From Anaerolineae bacterium (GTDB lineage: Bacteria > Chloroflexota > Anaerolineae > Aggregatilineales > Phototrophicaceae), in NCBI GenBank assembly GCA_022841825.1, contig JALHQT010000005.1, positions 431,135 through 495,134 on the forward strand: a stretch of 64,000 nt of DNA, written 5' to 3'. This document shows, one piece after another, positions 43,344 to 51,153 of this stretch (its first letter is position 1; each line of letters starts with the position of its first letter). Position numbers and translations under genes: made by a program. The notes beneath the pieces are model-generated. The model had not been told where the DNA came from. It did not search any database and was given only the letters and a program-made list of their open reading frames with translations.

Positions 43344-44270
43344 ATGGCAAACTTTTCTCCCCTATCCTCTCTGCCATTGTTCGCGCTCGGCACCGGGTCA
43401 TTTCGCGGCTTGTACCGCGAAGTCTCTGATGAAGATGCCATCGCAACGGTGCATTACGCACTCGACCATCAGGTGCCAATGATCGACAGCGCGCCATGGT
43501 ATGGCGCATTCCAGGCGGAAACGCTGGTCGGGCGTGCGCTGAAATCGCGCCGCCGCGAAGGGTTCATCCTCTCGACAAAAGCCTGTCTCTGGAGTGAGGC
43601 CGGCGAAGCAAAACGCGGCTATCATCGCGACCAGATATTGTGGAGTGTCGAAGGCAGCCTGAAGCGGTTGGGCGTAGACGCGGTTGACCTCCTCCATATC
43701 CACGACCCGCTCGAAGCGGATGCATCGGTCATTCTAGACGAGACGTATCCCACTTTTGCAGATTTGAAGGCGCAGGGGGTGATCGGTGCTCTCGGATTGG
43801 GCACAGGAACAATGACGGCGGCACAATTTTTCGCCGAACGTTTGCCACTCGACTGCCTCATGCTGGCGGGGCGCTATACCCTGCTCGATCAAGCTGCGCT
43901 GCCCTTTCTGGATTCGCTGCACCTACGGGGTATCCCGGTTCTTTCGGCAGGCATGTATGCGACCGGTATTCTGGCGACCGGTGCTGTCGAAGGTGCAAAG
44001 TACAACTACAGTGACGCACCGCATGCAATCCTCGCGCGTGTTCGCCGCATCGAAACGTTGTGTCATCAGCATGGTGTCTCGCTCAAGGCAGCGGCAGCGC
44101 AGTTTGTGCGCGCCCATCCGGCGATTCGCACCATCGTCTTCGGTGCAGAAAGCGCGACGCAGGTCGCCGAAAGCCTGAGTGTCTTCTCCGAGCGTATCCC
44201 GGCTGCATTCTGGCATGACCTACGCCAAGCCGCCCTGATTGACCCCAACGCACCTACCCCGAGGGAATGA
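43344..44270 (+). CDS. Aldo/keto reductase, aldose 1-dehydrogenase type (L-fucose/D-arabinose/D-threo-aldose dehydrogenase-like)
   Basis: 308 residues. The AKR barrel begins LFALGTGSFRGLYREVSDEDA and has the catalytic Asp-Tyr pair in MIDSAPWYG, Lys in LSTKA and His in LLHIHDP. DSAPWYG and HIHDPLE are typical of the D-threo-aldose/L-fucose 1-dehydrogenase branch, which oxidises the sugar to a lactone rather than reducing it. A lactonase-type amidohydrolase (46640) and an acid dehydratase (42092) are close by, giving three consecutive steps of an oxidative sugar pathway. The start has no Shine-Dalgarno and lies directly after a promoter-like TATAAT. Confidence 0.85.
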   Translation: MANFSPLSSLPLFALGTGSFRGLYREVSDEDAIATVHYALDHQVPMIDSAPWYGAFQAETLVGRALKSRRREGFILSTKACLWSEAGEAKRGYHRDQILWSVEGSLKRLGVDAVDLLHIHDPLEADASVILDETYPTFADLKAQGVIGALGLGTGTMTAAQFFAERLPLDCLMLAGRYTLLDQAALPFLDSLHLRGIPVLSAGMYATGILATGAVEGAKYNYSDAPHAILARVRRIETLCHQHGVSLKAAAAQFVRAHPAIRTIVFGAESATQVAESLSVFSERIPAAFWHDLRQAALIDPNAPTPRE

Positions 44271-44273
44271 GCG

Positions 44274-45845
44274 ATGCAGCCTCTGTTTCAAAACCCGATC
44301 CTCCCAGGCTTCTACCCGGATCCGTCGATCTGCCGTGTAGGCGACGATTACTACCTGGTCACGTCAACGTTCGAGTGGTATCCGGGCGTACCGATCTTTC
44401 ACAGCTGCGACCTTGTGCATTGGCAGCAAATTGGTCATATCCTCTCTCGCCCGTCGCAGCTCAACCTGGATGCGGTCGCACCGTCCAGCGGCATTTTCGC
44501 CGCGACCATCCGCTGGCATGACGGTATCTTTTACGTCATCACGACCCTCTCGGATCATCAGCATCGGCGGCACAATTTCATCGTCACAGCGCGCGATCCG
44601 GTGGGCGAATGGTCAGACCCGTATGTGCTGGAGAATGCTCCTGGCATCGATCCGTCGCTGTTTTTCGAAGGTGGGCGCGCCTGGTATTGCGGCAATCGCA
44701 CACCACAGGGTGAAGACCATCGCAACACCTCCCGACGAGAAATCTGGCTGCAGGAGCTTGATCTGACGACGATGCAGCTTACAGGCGATGTTTTCGTCCT
44801 GTGGGATGGGTTGTCGCGCGGCGAAGCGGTGCCGGAAGCGCCGCACATTTACCACGTTGGCGACTATTACTACCTCCTGATTGCCGAAGGTGGCACCTTT
44901 CACGAACATTGTGTCACCCTGGCGCGCAGCCAGGCACTTACGGGCACTTACGAACCCTGCCCGCTGAACCCAATCCTGACCCATCGCCATCTCGGTTATG
45001 CTGCACCTATCGTCGCCGTCGGTCATGCTGATCTCGTGGAGACACAAGCGGGTGAATGGTGGATGGTCGTCCTGGGTGCGCGTCCGTATGGCGGCTATTT
45101 CTACAATCTCGGACGCGAGACGTGGCTGCTACCGTGCACATGGGAAGAGGGATGGCTGCTGCCCAGCCCTGGCAGCGGTCGAGTCGAGTTCAGCTATCCG
45201 TATCCCGCGCTCCCCAGCCATCCGACTCCCAGCTTGCCCGCCTGCGATCACTTTGACGCGGAGACGCTTGCCCCGTGCTGGAATATGCTGCGCACCCCCC
45301 GAAGCGAATGGTACAGCCTCTGCGCACGCCCCGGATGGCTGCGCATTGGCGTGCGCCCCGAAACGCTGTCGGAGCACGTGAACCCAAGCTTCATCGGGCG
45401 GCGGCAGCAGCATACCAGCTTTGCTGCGCGCACAAAGATGGACTTTGTGCCCGACCAACAGGGCACGGCAGCAGGCATTGCCGTCGTCCAGAACGACCGA
45501 TTCTACCTGCGCTGCCTGTGTATGCAGACTGCAGATGGCGCGGTTGTCGTGCGCCTGATACAGCGCGCTCACGGCGAAGATGCGTTGCTGGCAGAGGTTG
45601 CGCTCTCCTCCTATCTTGGGAGCATCCACTGGAAGATTGAAGCCCACGGGCAGGCATATCGCTTTTTCTATGCGCTCCAGCCCGAAGGATGGCTGCCCAT
45701 CGGCAACGCCGTGCATGGCGGCTTTCTTAGCTCGACTGTCGCCTACGGCTTCACGGGCGTTTACATCGGCGTGTACGCGACGAGTCACGGCAACCCAAGC
45801 GCCAATCATGCTGATTACGACTGGTTTGAATACACACCGACCTGA
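44274..45845 (+). CDS. Glycoside hydrolase family 43 (beta-xylosidase/alpha-arabinofuranosidase)
   Basis: 523 residues, two domains. The five-bladed propeller starts at NPILPGFYPDPS, with the catalytic base Asp16, the pKa-modulating Asp in PGIDPSLFF and the acid Glu in VPEAPHIYHVGDYYYL. The C-terminal beta-sandwich (SFAARTKMDFVPDQQGTAAGIAVVQND) is the DUF1349-like domain of the GH43 xylosidase subfamilies. There is no signal peptide, so it acts on imported oligosaccharides in the cytoplasm. It follows the aldose dehydrogenase by 3 bp. Xylose or arabinose is the likely product. Confidence 0.92.
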   Translation: MQPLFQNPILPGFYPDPSICRVGDDYYLVTSTFEWYPGVPIFHSCDLVHWQQIGHILSRPSQLNLDAVAPSSGIFAATIRWHDGIFYVITTLSDHQHRRHNFIVTARDPVGEWSDPYVLENAPGIDPSLFFEGGRAWYCGNRTPQGEDHRNTSRREIWLQELDLTTMQLTGDVFVLWDGLSRGEAVPEAPHIYHVGDYYYLLIAEGGTFHEHCVTLARSQALTGTYEPCPLNPILTHRHLGYAAPIVAVGHADLVETQAGEWWMVVLGARPYGGYFYNLGRETWLLPCTWEEGWLLPSPGSGRVEFSYPYPALPSHPTPSLPACDHFDAETLAPCWNMLRTPRSEWYSLCARPGWLRIGVRPETLSEHVNPSFIGRRQQHTSFAARTKMDFVPDQQGTAAGIAVVQNDRFYLRCLCMQTADGAVVVRLIQRAHGEDALLAEVALSSYLGSIHWKIEAHGQAYRFFYALQPEGWLPIGNAVHGGFLSSTVAYGFTGVYIGVYATSHGNPSANHADYDWFEYTPT

Positions 45846-45857
45846 TACCACCACCTG

Positions 45858-46643
45858 CTAGGCAGACAGCGTCAGAGAGTCGCCGACTTGCAGCACTTTC
45901 ACCGCGAACGGATGCGGAGCCGTAGCATAAACGGCGAAGAAGCGTCCCAAGTCGCCGCTGAACCCACGCCAGATATCCCAATGGAACGGGATGAGCGTCT
46001 TCGGTTGAAGGCGGTTCGCAGCGCGCAGCAGGTTTTCGGCGCTCATATACCAGGGTTCCCCATAAGCGAGCAGGGCGACATCGAGAGTATATTCTGCGCG
46101 AACGACATCAAGCAGCGGGGTATCCTGGGTATCCCCGGCGAAAAAGATCAGCCTCTCACCAACCTTCACCACAAAACTGACCGCCCCTTTCTCCGCCGGA
46201 TCATCGGCTCCAAAAGTGACAATCTCTGCAGCACCCACCGTTAACCGACTGCCCGCTGCGACCTCCAAAATGCGGTTGCCATCGATGCCAAAGCGGCGCA
46301 TCTCGGTGGCAGAGGTCGAGGGTGCGATGAACTTCGCCTCGGTCTGCGCGGCGATGGGCAGTAGCGTGGCGTCATGGCAGTGATCGATGTGTGCGTGGGT
46401 GGATAGAACAAGATCGGCGCGCCGGATCAAGGCTGAGTCGATAGGTATAGCGACGGCGCGATGCAGCCCTGGCGGCGAATCGGGTGGTGTGCCGCCAAAG
46501 TACGGATCGATCCAGATCAACAATTCGGGAGTGCGCAGCGCAAAGCTGGGACCCCCAAGCGCCCACAACAGCATACCAGACTCGACCGTCGTCGACTCAA
46601 CCTCGTCAAGAAAGCTGCGATCCCAAGTGAAAACATCATTCAT
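45858..46643 (-). CDS. MBL-fold metallo-hydrolase, UlaG-like
   Basis: 261 residues from the ATG that overlaps the amidohydrolase stop (ATGA) and has GGAG 8 bases upstream. The metal motif is THAHIDHCHD (HxHxDH), with later FFAGDTQDT and LIPFHWD. UlaG-type proteins hydrolyse lactones such as L-ascorbate 6-phosphate, so here it may be a sugar lactone or ester hydrolase. It is convergent with the GH43 gene, separated by 12 bp. Reading the frame further upstream (to 46796) gives sequence shared with the amidohydrolase and is not coding. Confidence 0.83.
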   Translation of the reverse strand: MNDVFTWDRSFLDEVESTTVESGMLLWALGGPSFALRTPELLIWIDPYFGGTPPDSPPGLHRAVAIPIDSALIRRADLVLSTHAHIDHCHDATLLPIAAQTEAKFIAPSTSATEMRRFGIDGNRILEVAAGSRLTVGAAEIVTFGADDPAEKGAVSFVVKVGERLIFFAGDTQDTPLLDVVRAEYTLDVALLAYGEPWYMSAENLLRAANRLQPKTLIPFHWDIWRGFSGDLGRFFAVYATAPHPFAVKVLQVGDSLTLSA

Positions 46644-47437
46644 GATAAAGCTCCCAGGCGATAGACACGTGCTGCCGCGCCGCCGAAGATTTCTGCCTGA
46701 GCGTAGGTCGAGAGATGTGCTGTCGCCGCGCGCATCAAAGCGATGTCGTCTGCGTAACCACCAGCACGTAGGCTGATGGGGTAATTGCTGCCCCACATCA
46801 ACCGACCTGCGCCAAACAGTCGGATTGCCTCATCCACGAATGTGCGCAGCGTCTCTGCCTGCAATGGGCGTGGATCAGCAGATGTTGTGTGACCGGAGAG
46901 CTTCATCACCAGATTTGGCACGTCCGCCAGTCGTGCAATCTGTTCCGCCCAGGGCTGCGCAGCCCCAGGGCGCATCGTCGGTAAGCCAAAATGAGCAAGG
47001 ACGAATGTCAGCTCCGGCGCAGAACGGGCGATGGCTGCCGCCGTCGCGTAGGCATCTTGCCCGGCGATAATGTCGCAGGGGAGATGATGCTCGCGCACGA
47101 TGACGGGAACGACAGCCTGCATATCTGGTTGTAGCCAGGGGAGGCGGACTCCGCTGAGTCGGGTGATGACAGTGGCAGGAGGCGGGTCCTCCAGGCTCGC
47201 CCAGGGGATAATGCCCGCAATCCAGGGATGTGCGTCCGCCAGTTCGAGCAGATAGGGGATTTCGGCGGAGCTGTTCGCCGCCTCGACCAGCAGCGCGTGG
47301 CTTACGCGAGCATCGCTCATCAGGGGTGCGATTTCGCTCGCTGTGACTGCTCGATGTAATGGGTCGTCATGCGTGAGCCAGTGGTAGTGCAGGCGCTCGA
47401 CGTCCCAAAGATGAAGGTGCGCGTCGATGATGGGCAT
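46640..47437 (-). CDS. Amidohydrolase-2 family, sugar lactonase-like
   Basis: 265 residues. The barrel starts IIDAHLHLWDVERLHYHWL, as in L-fucono-1,5- and L-rhamnono-lactonases, with FVLAHFGLP and RLMWGSNYP carrying the remaining metal ligands. It would open the lactone made by the aldose dehydrogenase at 43344. The start faces the divergent enzyme gene at 47514, and the shared interval contains a regulon palindrome. It is co-translated with the MBL-fold protein behind it. Confidence 0.85.
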   Translation of the reverse strand: MPIIDAHLHLWDVERLHYHWLTHDDPLHRAVTASEIAPLMSDARVSHALLVEAANSSAEIPYLLELADAHPWIAGIIPWASLEDPPPATVITRLSGVRLPWLQPDMQAVVPVIVREHHLPCDIIAGQDAYATAAAIARSAPELTFVLAHFGLPTMRPGAAQPWAEQIARLADVPNLVMKLSGHTTSADPRPLQAETLRTFVDEAIRLFGAGRLMWGSNYPISLRAGGYADDIALMRAATAHLSTYAQAEIFGGAAARVYRLGALS

Positions 47438-47473
47438 AGTGCTTGTGGCTTTCGGTAATCGATGCTAGAATAA

Positions 47474-47485
47474 AAATTATAATTT
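47474..47485. promoter_or_regulatory. Perfect AT palindrome in a divergent promoter (regulon site 2)
   Basis: AAATTATAATTT is a perfect 12-bp palindrome between the amidohydrolase gene (37 bp away, - strand) and the gene at 47514 (+ strand, 28 bp away). It contains TATAAT on both strands, so it can be a two-way -10 element, an operator for the GntR protein, or both. Confidence 0.55.
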
Positions 47486-47513
47486 ATTTTAGATATTTCG
47501 AGAAGAACGGCAC

Positions 47514-49541
47514 ATGCTCCTCACCATCAACGCGCCAACGGACGATAGGACGCTTCACTATGCCGCCCAAGAACTCGACACGCTGCTCTCCGCTGCCTTT
47601 CCGTCCGCAGCCGAGTGGCACTTTGCTCTAGAAGTTGACCCCACTCTTGAGCCATTTTCATGGTCGGTAAATGTTGCTGAAGCTTCCGCCACCATTCGTG
47701 CGCACGACAGCGCCTGTGTGCTGCATGGCGTCTACGATTTGCTGGAGCAGGCAGGCTATGTGTTCGACGTGACGGGTGCCTGGCTGCGCGCAGATGCGAG
47801 CCTCGCGCGACTGCTCGGTTGTTACTCGGAGGTGCGTCCCGCCGTCCAATGGCGGGGCATTCGCCAGCATCTCAACTTCCCGATGGACATCTCCGGGTAT
47901 CCCATGGAAGAGGCAAAGGACTATCTGCGCCAGCTTGCGCGGATGCGGTTTAATCACATCACTTTCCACAGCTACCCTGACCAGTGGTACGCGGTGACGC
48001 ATGAGAACATCACCCGACATGCGGGATACTACTTTTATGGGCAGCGCCATGACCTGCCCATACACCCCCTTCGCAGTGTCATCCGCAACCAACACACCTT
48101 CTGCATTCCAGAGCATGAGGTGGAGATCGATGACATTGAGGCAAACAGCCGCAACGCGCAGCACTGGTTGGGCGCGATGATCGATGAAGCGAAACGGCTG
48201 GGAATGCGCGTTCAGTTCTCGTGCGAGCTGCGTGAACAGGATATCGCGCTCTCACTGGCGACGCTGAACAACATTCTGACTCAGTATCCGCAGATCGATG
48301 TGTTAGAAATCATTACCCAGGAAACCGGAGAATGGGGCTATGCCGCACCTCCAGAAGCGCTTCGAGAACTAGCAGCACAATACTTCCCGGGGGCGTTGGA
48401 CGATGTGGAGATTACGTCGCATCTGGTGGCGGGTCAGAAAGACCTCGACAAGCTGCTGCGTGAAATCGGTCATGCGCTACAAGTCATTGACGCGCTGCGC
48501 ACTGCCGAGGCAGCGCTGCCGAAGCTGACGCTGGGAGTCTACTGCACAGTACGCTCGAATCACGCGGTTGTGCTCAGGCTGCTTCAGCACTACGCACCGC
48601 CGGATGTCTCATTCGCATTCCTGGTCGATCACGGCGGGCGTGCGGTGGCGCGTAACCTGCGTGACCTCGCTATGCCCATCCAGGATTGGGGACGCAGCCT
48701 GATCTACAGTTGGATTGAGTTCGACGGCACCATTTATCTGCTGCAAAACGCGCTCCAAGGCATCTCCGATCTGCTGCGCCTGGCGGGGAATGTTCACGGC
48801 GATAAGCCGATTTCTGCCCTCGCCTTCAACCACTGGCGCAGCGCTGAGAACCGTACCGCGCTTCGTTTTGCCGCGCAGGCGATGCTGACGGGATCGACCG
48901 TCCCAGAGAGCTTTTATGGCGACTATGCCCGTGCGTTCGGCATCGGGTCCATCGAGGATTACATGGCAGGAATGGTGCTGATCGACGATGCAGAAGCGCA
49001 GGCGCGCGATGACCTACCGAATGTTGGGTTCTGCTATGTCGGCTGCTGGGGAGACCAGGGTCTGGGCTACTATGGCGTATTCCAGGGCGACAAGGCAGCG
49101 CGCGTGCGCGCACAGTACGAAGACGCAGAACGCCATCTGGAGCGCTGCCTGCGTGAGCCAGTCAGCGATGCCGGGCGCGATTACCTGACGCTTCTGCTCA
49201 ATCGTCTCCGCTGCACGATCATCTATCTCGAAGCGATCGAAGTGGCGAGCGGCTTACAGCCGATCTGCGGCAACCGCCCACCGGAAGCGTTGAGCGATCA
49301 TGAGCGCGCGGCAGTTCTCGTAATCTGCGACCGGGCGCTGGAGCTGATGGAGGACTATATGGCGCGCCATGCTCAGATGCTGCCGGATCGTGGCACTGAG
49401 GGAACGCTGATCAGCTTCTACTACACGCCGCCGTATGTGCTGAGGCGTATTCGAGCGGAGTATGCAGGCGTGGGCACGGTCGAAGGGGTGAAGGCGCATG
49501 ACGCGCCTCCATCACCCATCTGGTCGGAGGCGCTTTCATGA
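47514..49541 (+). CDS. Alpha-glucuronidase-like glycosidase (GH20/GH67-type N-terminal fold), putative
   Basis: 675 residues. The N-terminus (LLTINAPTDDRTLHYAAQELDTLLSAAFP) resembles the zincin-like domain that precedes the barrel in GH20, GH67 and GH115 enzymes. Next comes VQWRGIRQHLNFPMDISGYPMEEAKDYLRQLARMRFNHITFHSY, the first strands of a TIM barrel. Candidate acidic residues lie in VQFSCELREQD and EIITQETGEWGY. No signal peptide is present. It could remove uronic acid or another side group from imported glycan pieces. The family is not certain. It overlaps the following epimerase gene by ATGA. Confidence 0.65.
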   Translation: MLLTINAPTDDRTLHYAAQELDTLLSAAFPSAAEWHFALEVDPTLEPFSWSVNVAEASATIRAHDSACVLHGVYDLLEQAGYVFDVTGAWLRADASLARLLGCYSEVRPAVQWRGIRQHLNFPMDISGYPMEEAKDYLRQLARMRFNHITFHSYPDQWYAVTHENITRHAGYYFYGQRHDLPIHPLRSVIRNQHTFCIPEHEVEIDDIEANSRNAQHWLGAMIDEAKRLGMRVQFSCELREQDIALSLATLNNILTQYPQIDVLEIITQETGEWGYAAPPEALRELAAQYFPGALDDVEITSHLVAGQKDLDKLLREIGHALQVIDALRTAEAALPKLTLGVYCTVRSNHAVVLRLLQHYAPPDVSFAFLVDHGGRAVARNLRDLAMPIQDWGRSLIYSWIEFDGTIYLLQNALQGISDLLRLAGNVHGDKPISALAFNHWRSAENRTALRFAAQAMLTGSTVPESFYGDYARAFGIGSIEDYMAGMVLIDDAEAQARDDLPNVGFCYVGCWGDQGLGYYGVFQGDKAARVRAQYEDAERHLERCLREPVSDAGRDYLTLLLNRLRCTIIYLEAIEVASGLQPICGNRPPEALSDHERAAVLVICDRALELMEDYMARHAQMLPDRGTEGTLISFYYTPPYVLRRIRAEYAGVGTVEGVKAHDAPPSPIWSEALS

Positions 49542-50398
49542 AGCTTGGCGTCATCGGGATGATTCCGGCGGACTTTCGTGCAGTGGATGACGCGCTCTGT
49601 GAGCACATCCGCGCGATGGGCTTCAGCGGCGTGGTCGCCCACGTCGCGGGAGATCCCTTCATGGCGGATATTGGTGCGCTCGACTATCTGAAGGACATGC
49701 TGACCAAACATCGCTTGCGCTGGGTGCAGCTTTGGGGCTGGTATCCGTCGATAGTGGCCGGCGATGAGATGGTGCGCGCGCAGGGCATTCGCGCTGCCAG
49801 CGAGATCATCCGCCTGGGCGCTCTGGTAGGTGTCGATTCGATTGGTATGCGCCCGACGAGCATGAGCAGCGTGGGTCCCTGGTCGCCGCACCCCGCCAAT
49901 TACCACCCCGATACCGAAGCGCGCCTGATCGACAGCCTGCGCCAGATTGCCGCGACAGCCGCGCGCTATCAGATGCCGATTGCCCTCGAGTGCCATGTCC
50001 TGACGACGCTCCACAACCCAGAAGTCATCTGGCGGGTGCTGGACGCAATTGGGTCCCCCTGGCTCAAGGTTAACTTCGACCCGGTCAACTTTGTAGGCGA
50101 TCTTCATTCAGCTTACGACATTACAGGCTTGCTCAACCGACTGTTCGACCTGCTCGGCAGCGTCGCAATTTCGGCACACATCAAGGATGTTTGCGTCGAA
50201 GATGACCTGGTCGTGCATATCCGTGAGGCGCTGCTGGGCGAAGGTTTGATGGACTTCGATACACTGCTCACGCGTTTCGAGGCACTGCTCCCGGAAGGGT
50301 ATGCCTTCATCGAACACTTGCCGCCGGAAAAAGTGCCGCTGGCGGCAGCCTTCCTGCGACACAAGCTCACCGAACTGAACATTCCGATCTTGGAGTGA
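49538..50398 (+). CDS. Sugar phosphate isomerase/epimerase (xylose isomerase-like TIM barrel)
   Basis: 286 residues. MKLGVIGMIPADFRAVDDALCEHIRAMGFSGVVAHVAG is the typical opening of the AP-endonuclease-2-like family. Metal ligands are probably in IALECHVLT (Glu), WLKVNFDPVNF (Asp), SAHIKDV (His, Asp) and GLMDFDTLLTRFEALLPEGYAFIEHLPPEK (Glu). Such enzymes isomerise keto sugars or hydroxypyruvate-type compounds. It is co-translated with the glycosidase before it and followed by an SDR after 3 bp, so it should serve the same catabolic route. Confidence 0.87.
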   Translation: MKLGVIGMIPADFRAVDDALCEHIRAMGFSGVVAHVAGDPFMADIGALDYLKDMLTKHRLRWVQLWGWYPSIVAGDEMVRAQGIRAASEIIRLGALVGVDSIGMRPTSMSSVGPWSPHPANYHPDTEARLIDSLRQIAATAARYQMPIALECHVLTTLHNPEVIWRVLDAIGSPWLKVNFDPVNFVGDLHSAYDITGLLNRLFDLLGSVAISAHIKDVCVEDDLVVHIREALLGEGLMDFDTLLTRFEALLPEGYAFIEHLPPEKVPLAAAFLRHKLTELNIPILE

Positions 50399-50401
50399 GA
50401 T

Positions 50402-51139
50402 ATGTTGCTTGAGAAAAAGGTCATCTTCATCACAGGTGGCGCGCAGGGGATTGGCGCAGCTATCGCAATGACCTGTGCCCATGAAGGTGCATTTGTCTAT
50501 GCTGCGGACATCCATGAGAAAGCCGGAGCGCTGCTCGCCGATGAACTGGGCAGTCGGGGATTTTTTATGCCCGTCAATGTGACCGATGAAGCGCAGGTAA
50601 AGGCAGCGTTCGGTCACGTCCGCGCCAGGCACGGGCACCTGGATGGCATTGTATGTGCGGCGGGTATCTTTCGCGGTGCGTTTGAGGCGGTCGATCAACT
50701 GGCGCTTGACGATTTCGACGCGGTACAAGCGGTCAATGTACGCGGCGTGCTGCTGTGCGTGCGTTATGCACTCCCGCTGCTGCGTACCAGCACACAGCCG
50801 GTCATCATCGTCGTGGCATCGGGTGCGGGTGTCGTCGGTCCGAGCGCATCACTGGCTTATGCCGCGAGCAAAGGTGCCGCGAACGGGCTGAGTCTGACCC
50901 TGGCAGCGCAGCTTGAACCGCAGGGTATTCGCGTCAACACCCTCAGTCCCGGCAACATCCTCACCGAGCTAAAGCTGTCGGTCGAACGCGAAAACGCGCG
51001 CCGCAAAGGCATCCCGGAAGAAGAAGTGGTCGCGCAGGCACGCCGCGCATACGGGACGCCGGAAGGCGTTGCGCAGGTCGCCGCATTCCTGCTTTCCGAC
51101 TCCGCCGATTATGTGCGCGGGACCGTCTTCACCCGCTGA
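50402..51139 (+). CDS. SDR-family oxidoreductase with a shortened C-terminus
   Basis: 245 residues. NAD loop TGGAQGIG (11-18), then CAAG in place of NNAG, Ser140, Tyr153 and Lys157 (YAASK). The C-terminus stops at ADYVRGTVFTR, where related proteins continue with VDGG and one more strand, so the end of the last strand is missing. The active-site triad is intact, so activity is possible. It lies between the isomerase and the GH116 gene, with gaps of 3 and 14 bp. Probably a polyol, keto sugar or sugar acid dehydrogenase. Confidence 0.85.
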   Translation: MLLEKKVIFITGGAQGIGAAIAMTCAHEGAFVYAADIHEKAGALLADELGSRGFFMPVNVTDEAQVKAAFGHVRARHGHLDGIVCAAGIFRGAFEAVDQLALDDFDAVQAVNVRGVLLCVRYALPLLRTSTQPVIIVVASGAGVVGPSASLAYAASKGAANGLSLTLAAQLEPQGIRVNTLSPGNILTELKLSVERENARRKGIPEEEVVAQARRAYGTPEGVAQVAAFLLSDSADYVRGTVFTR

Positions 51140-51153
51140 CGAAGGATCATATC

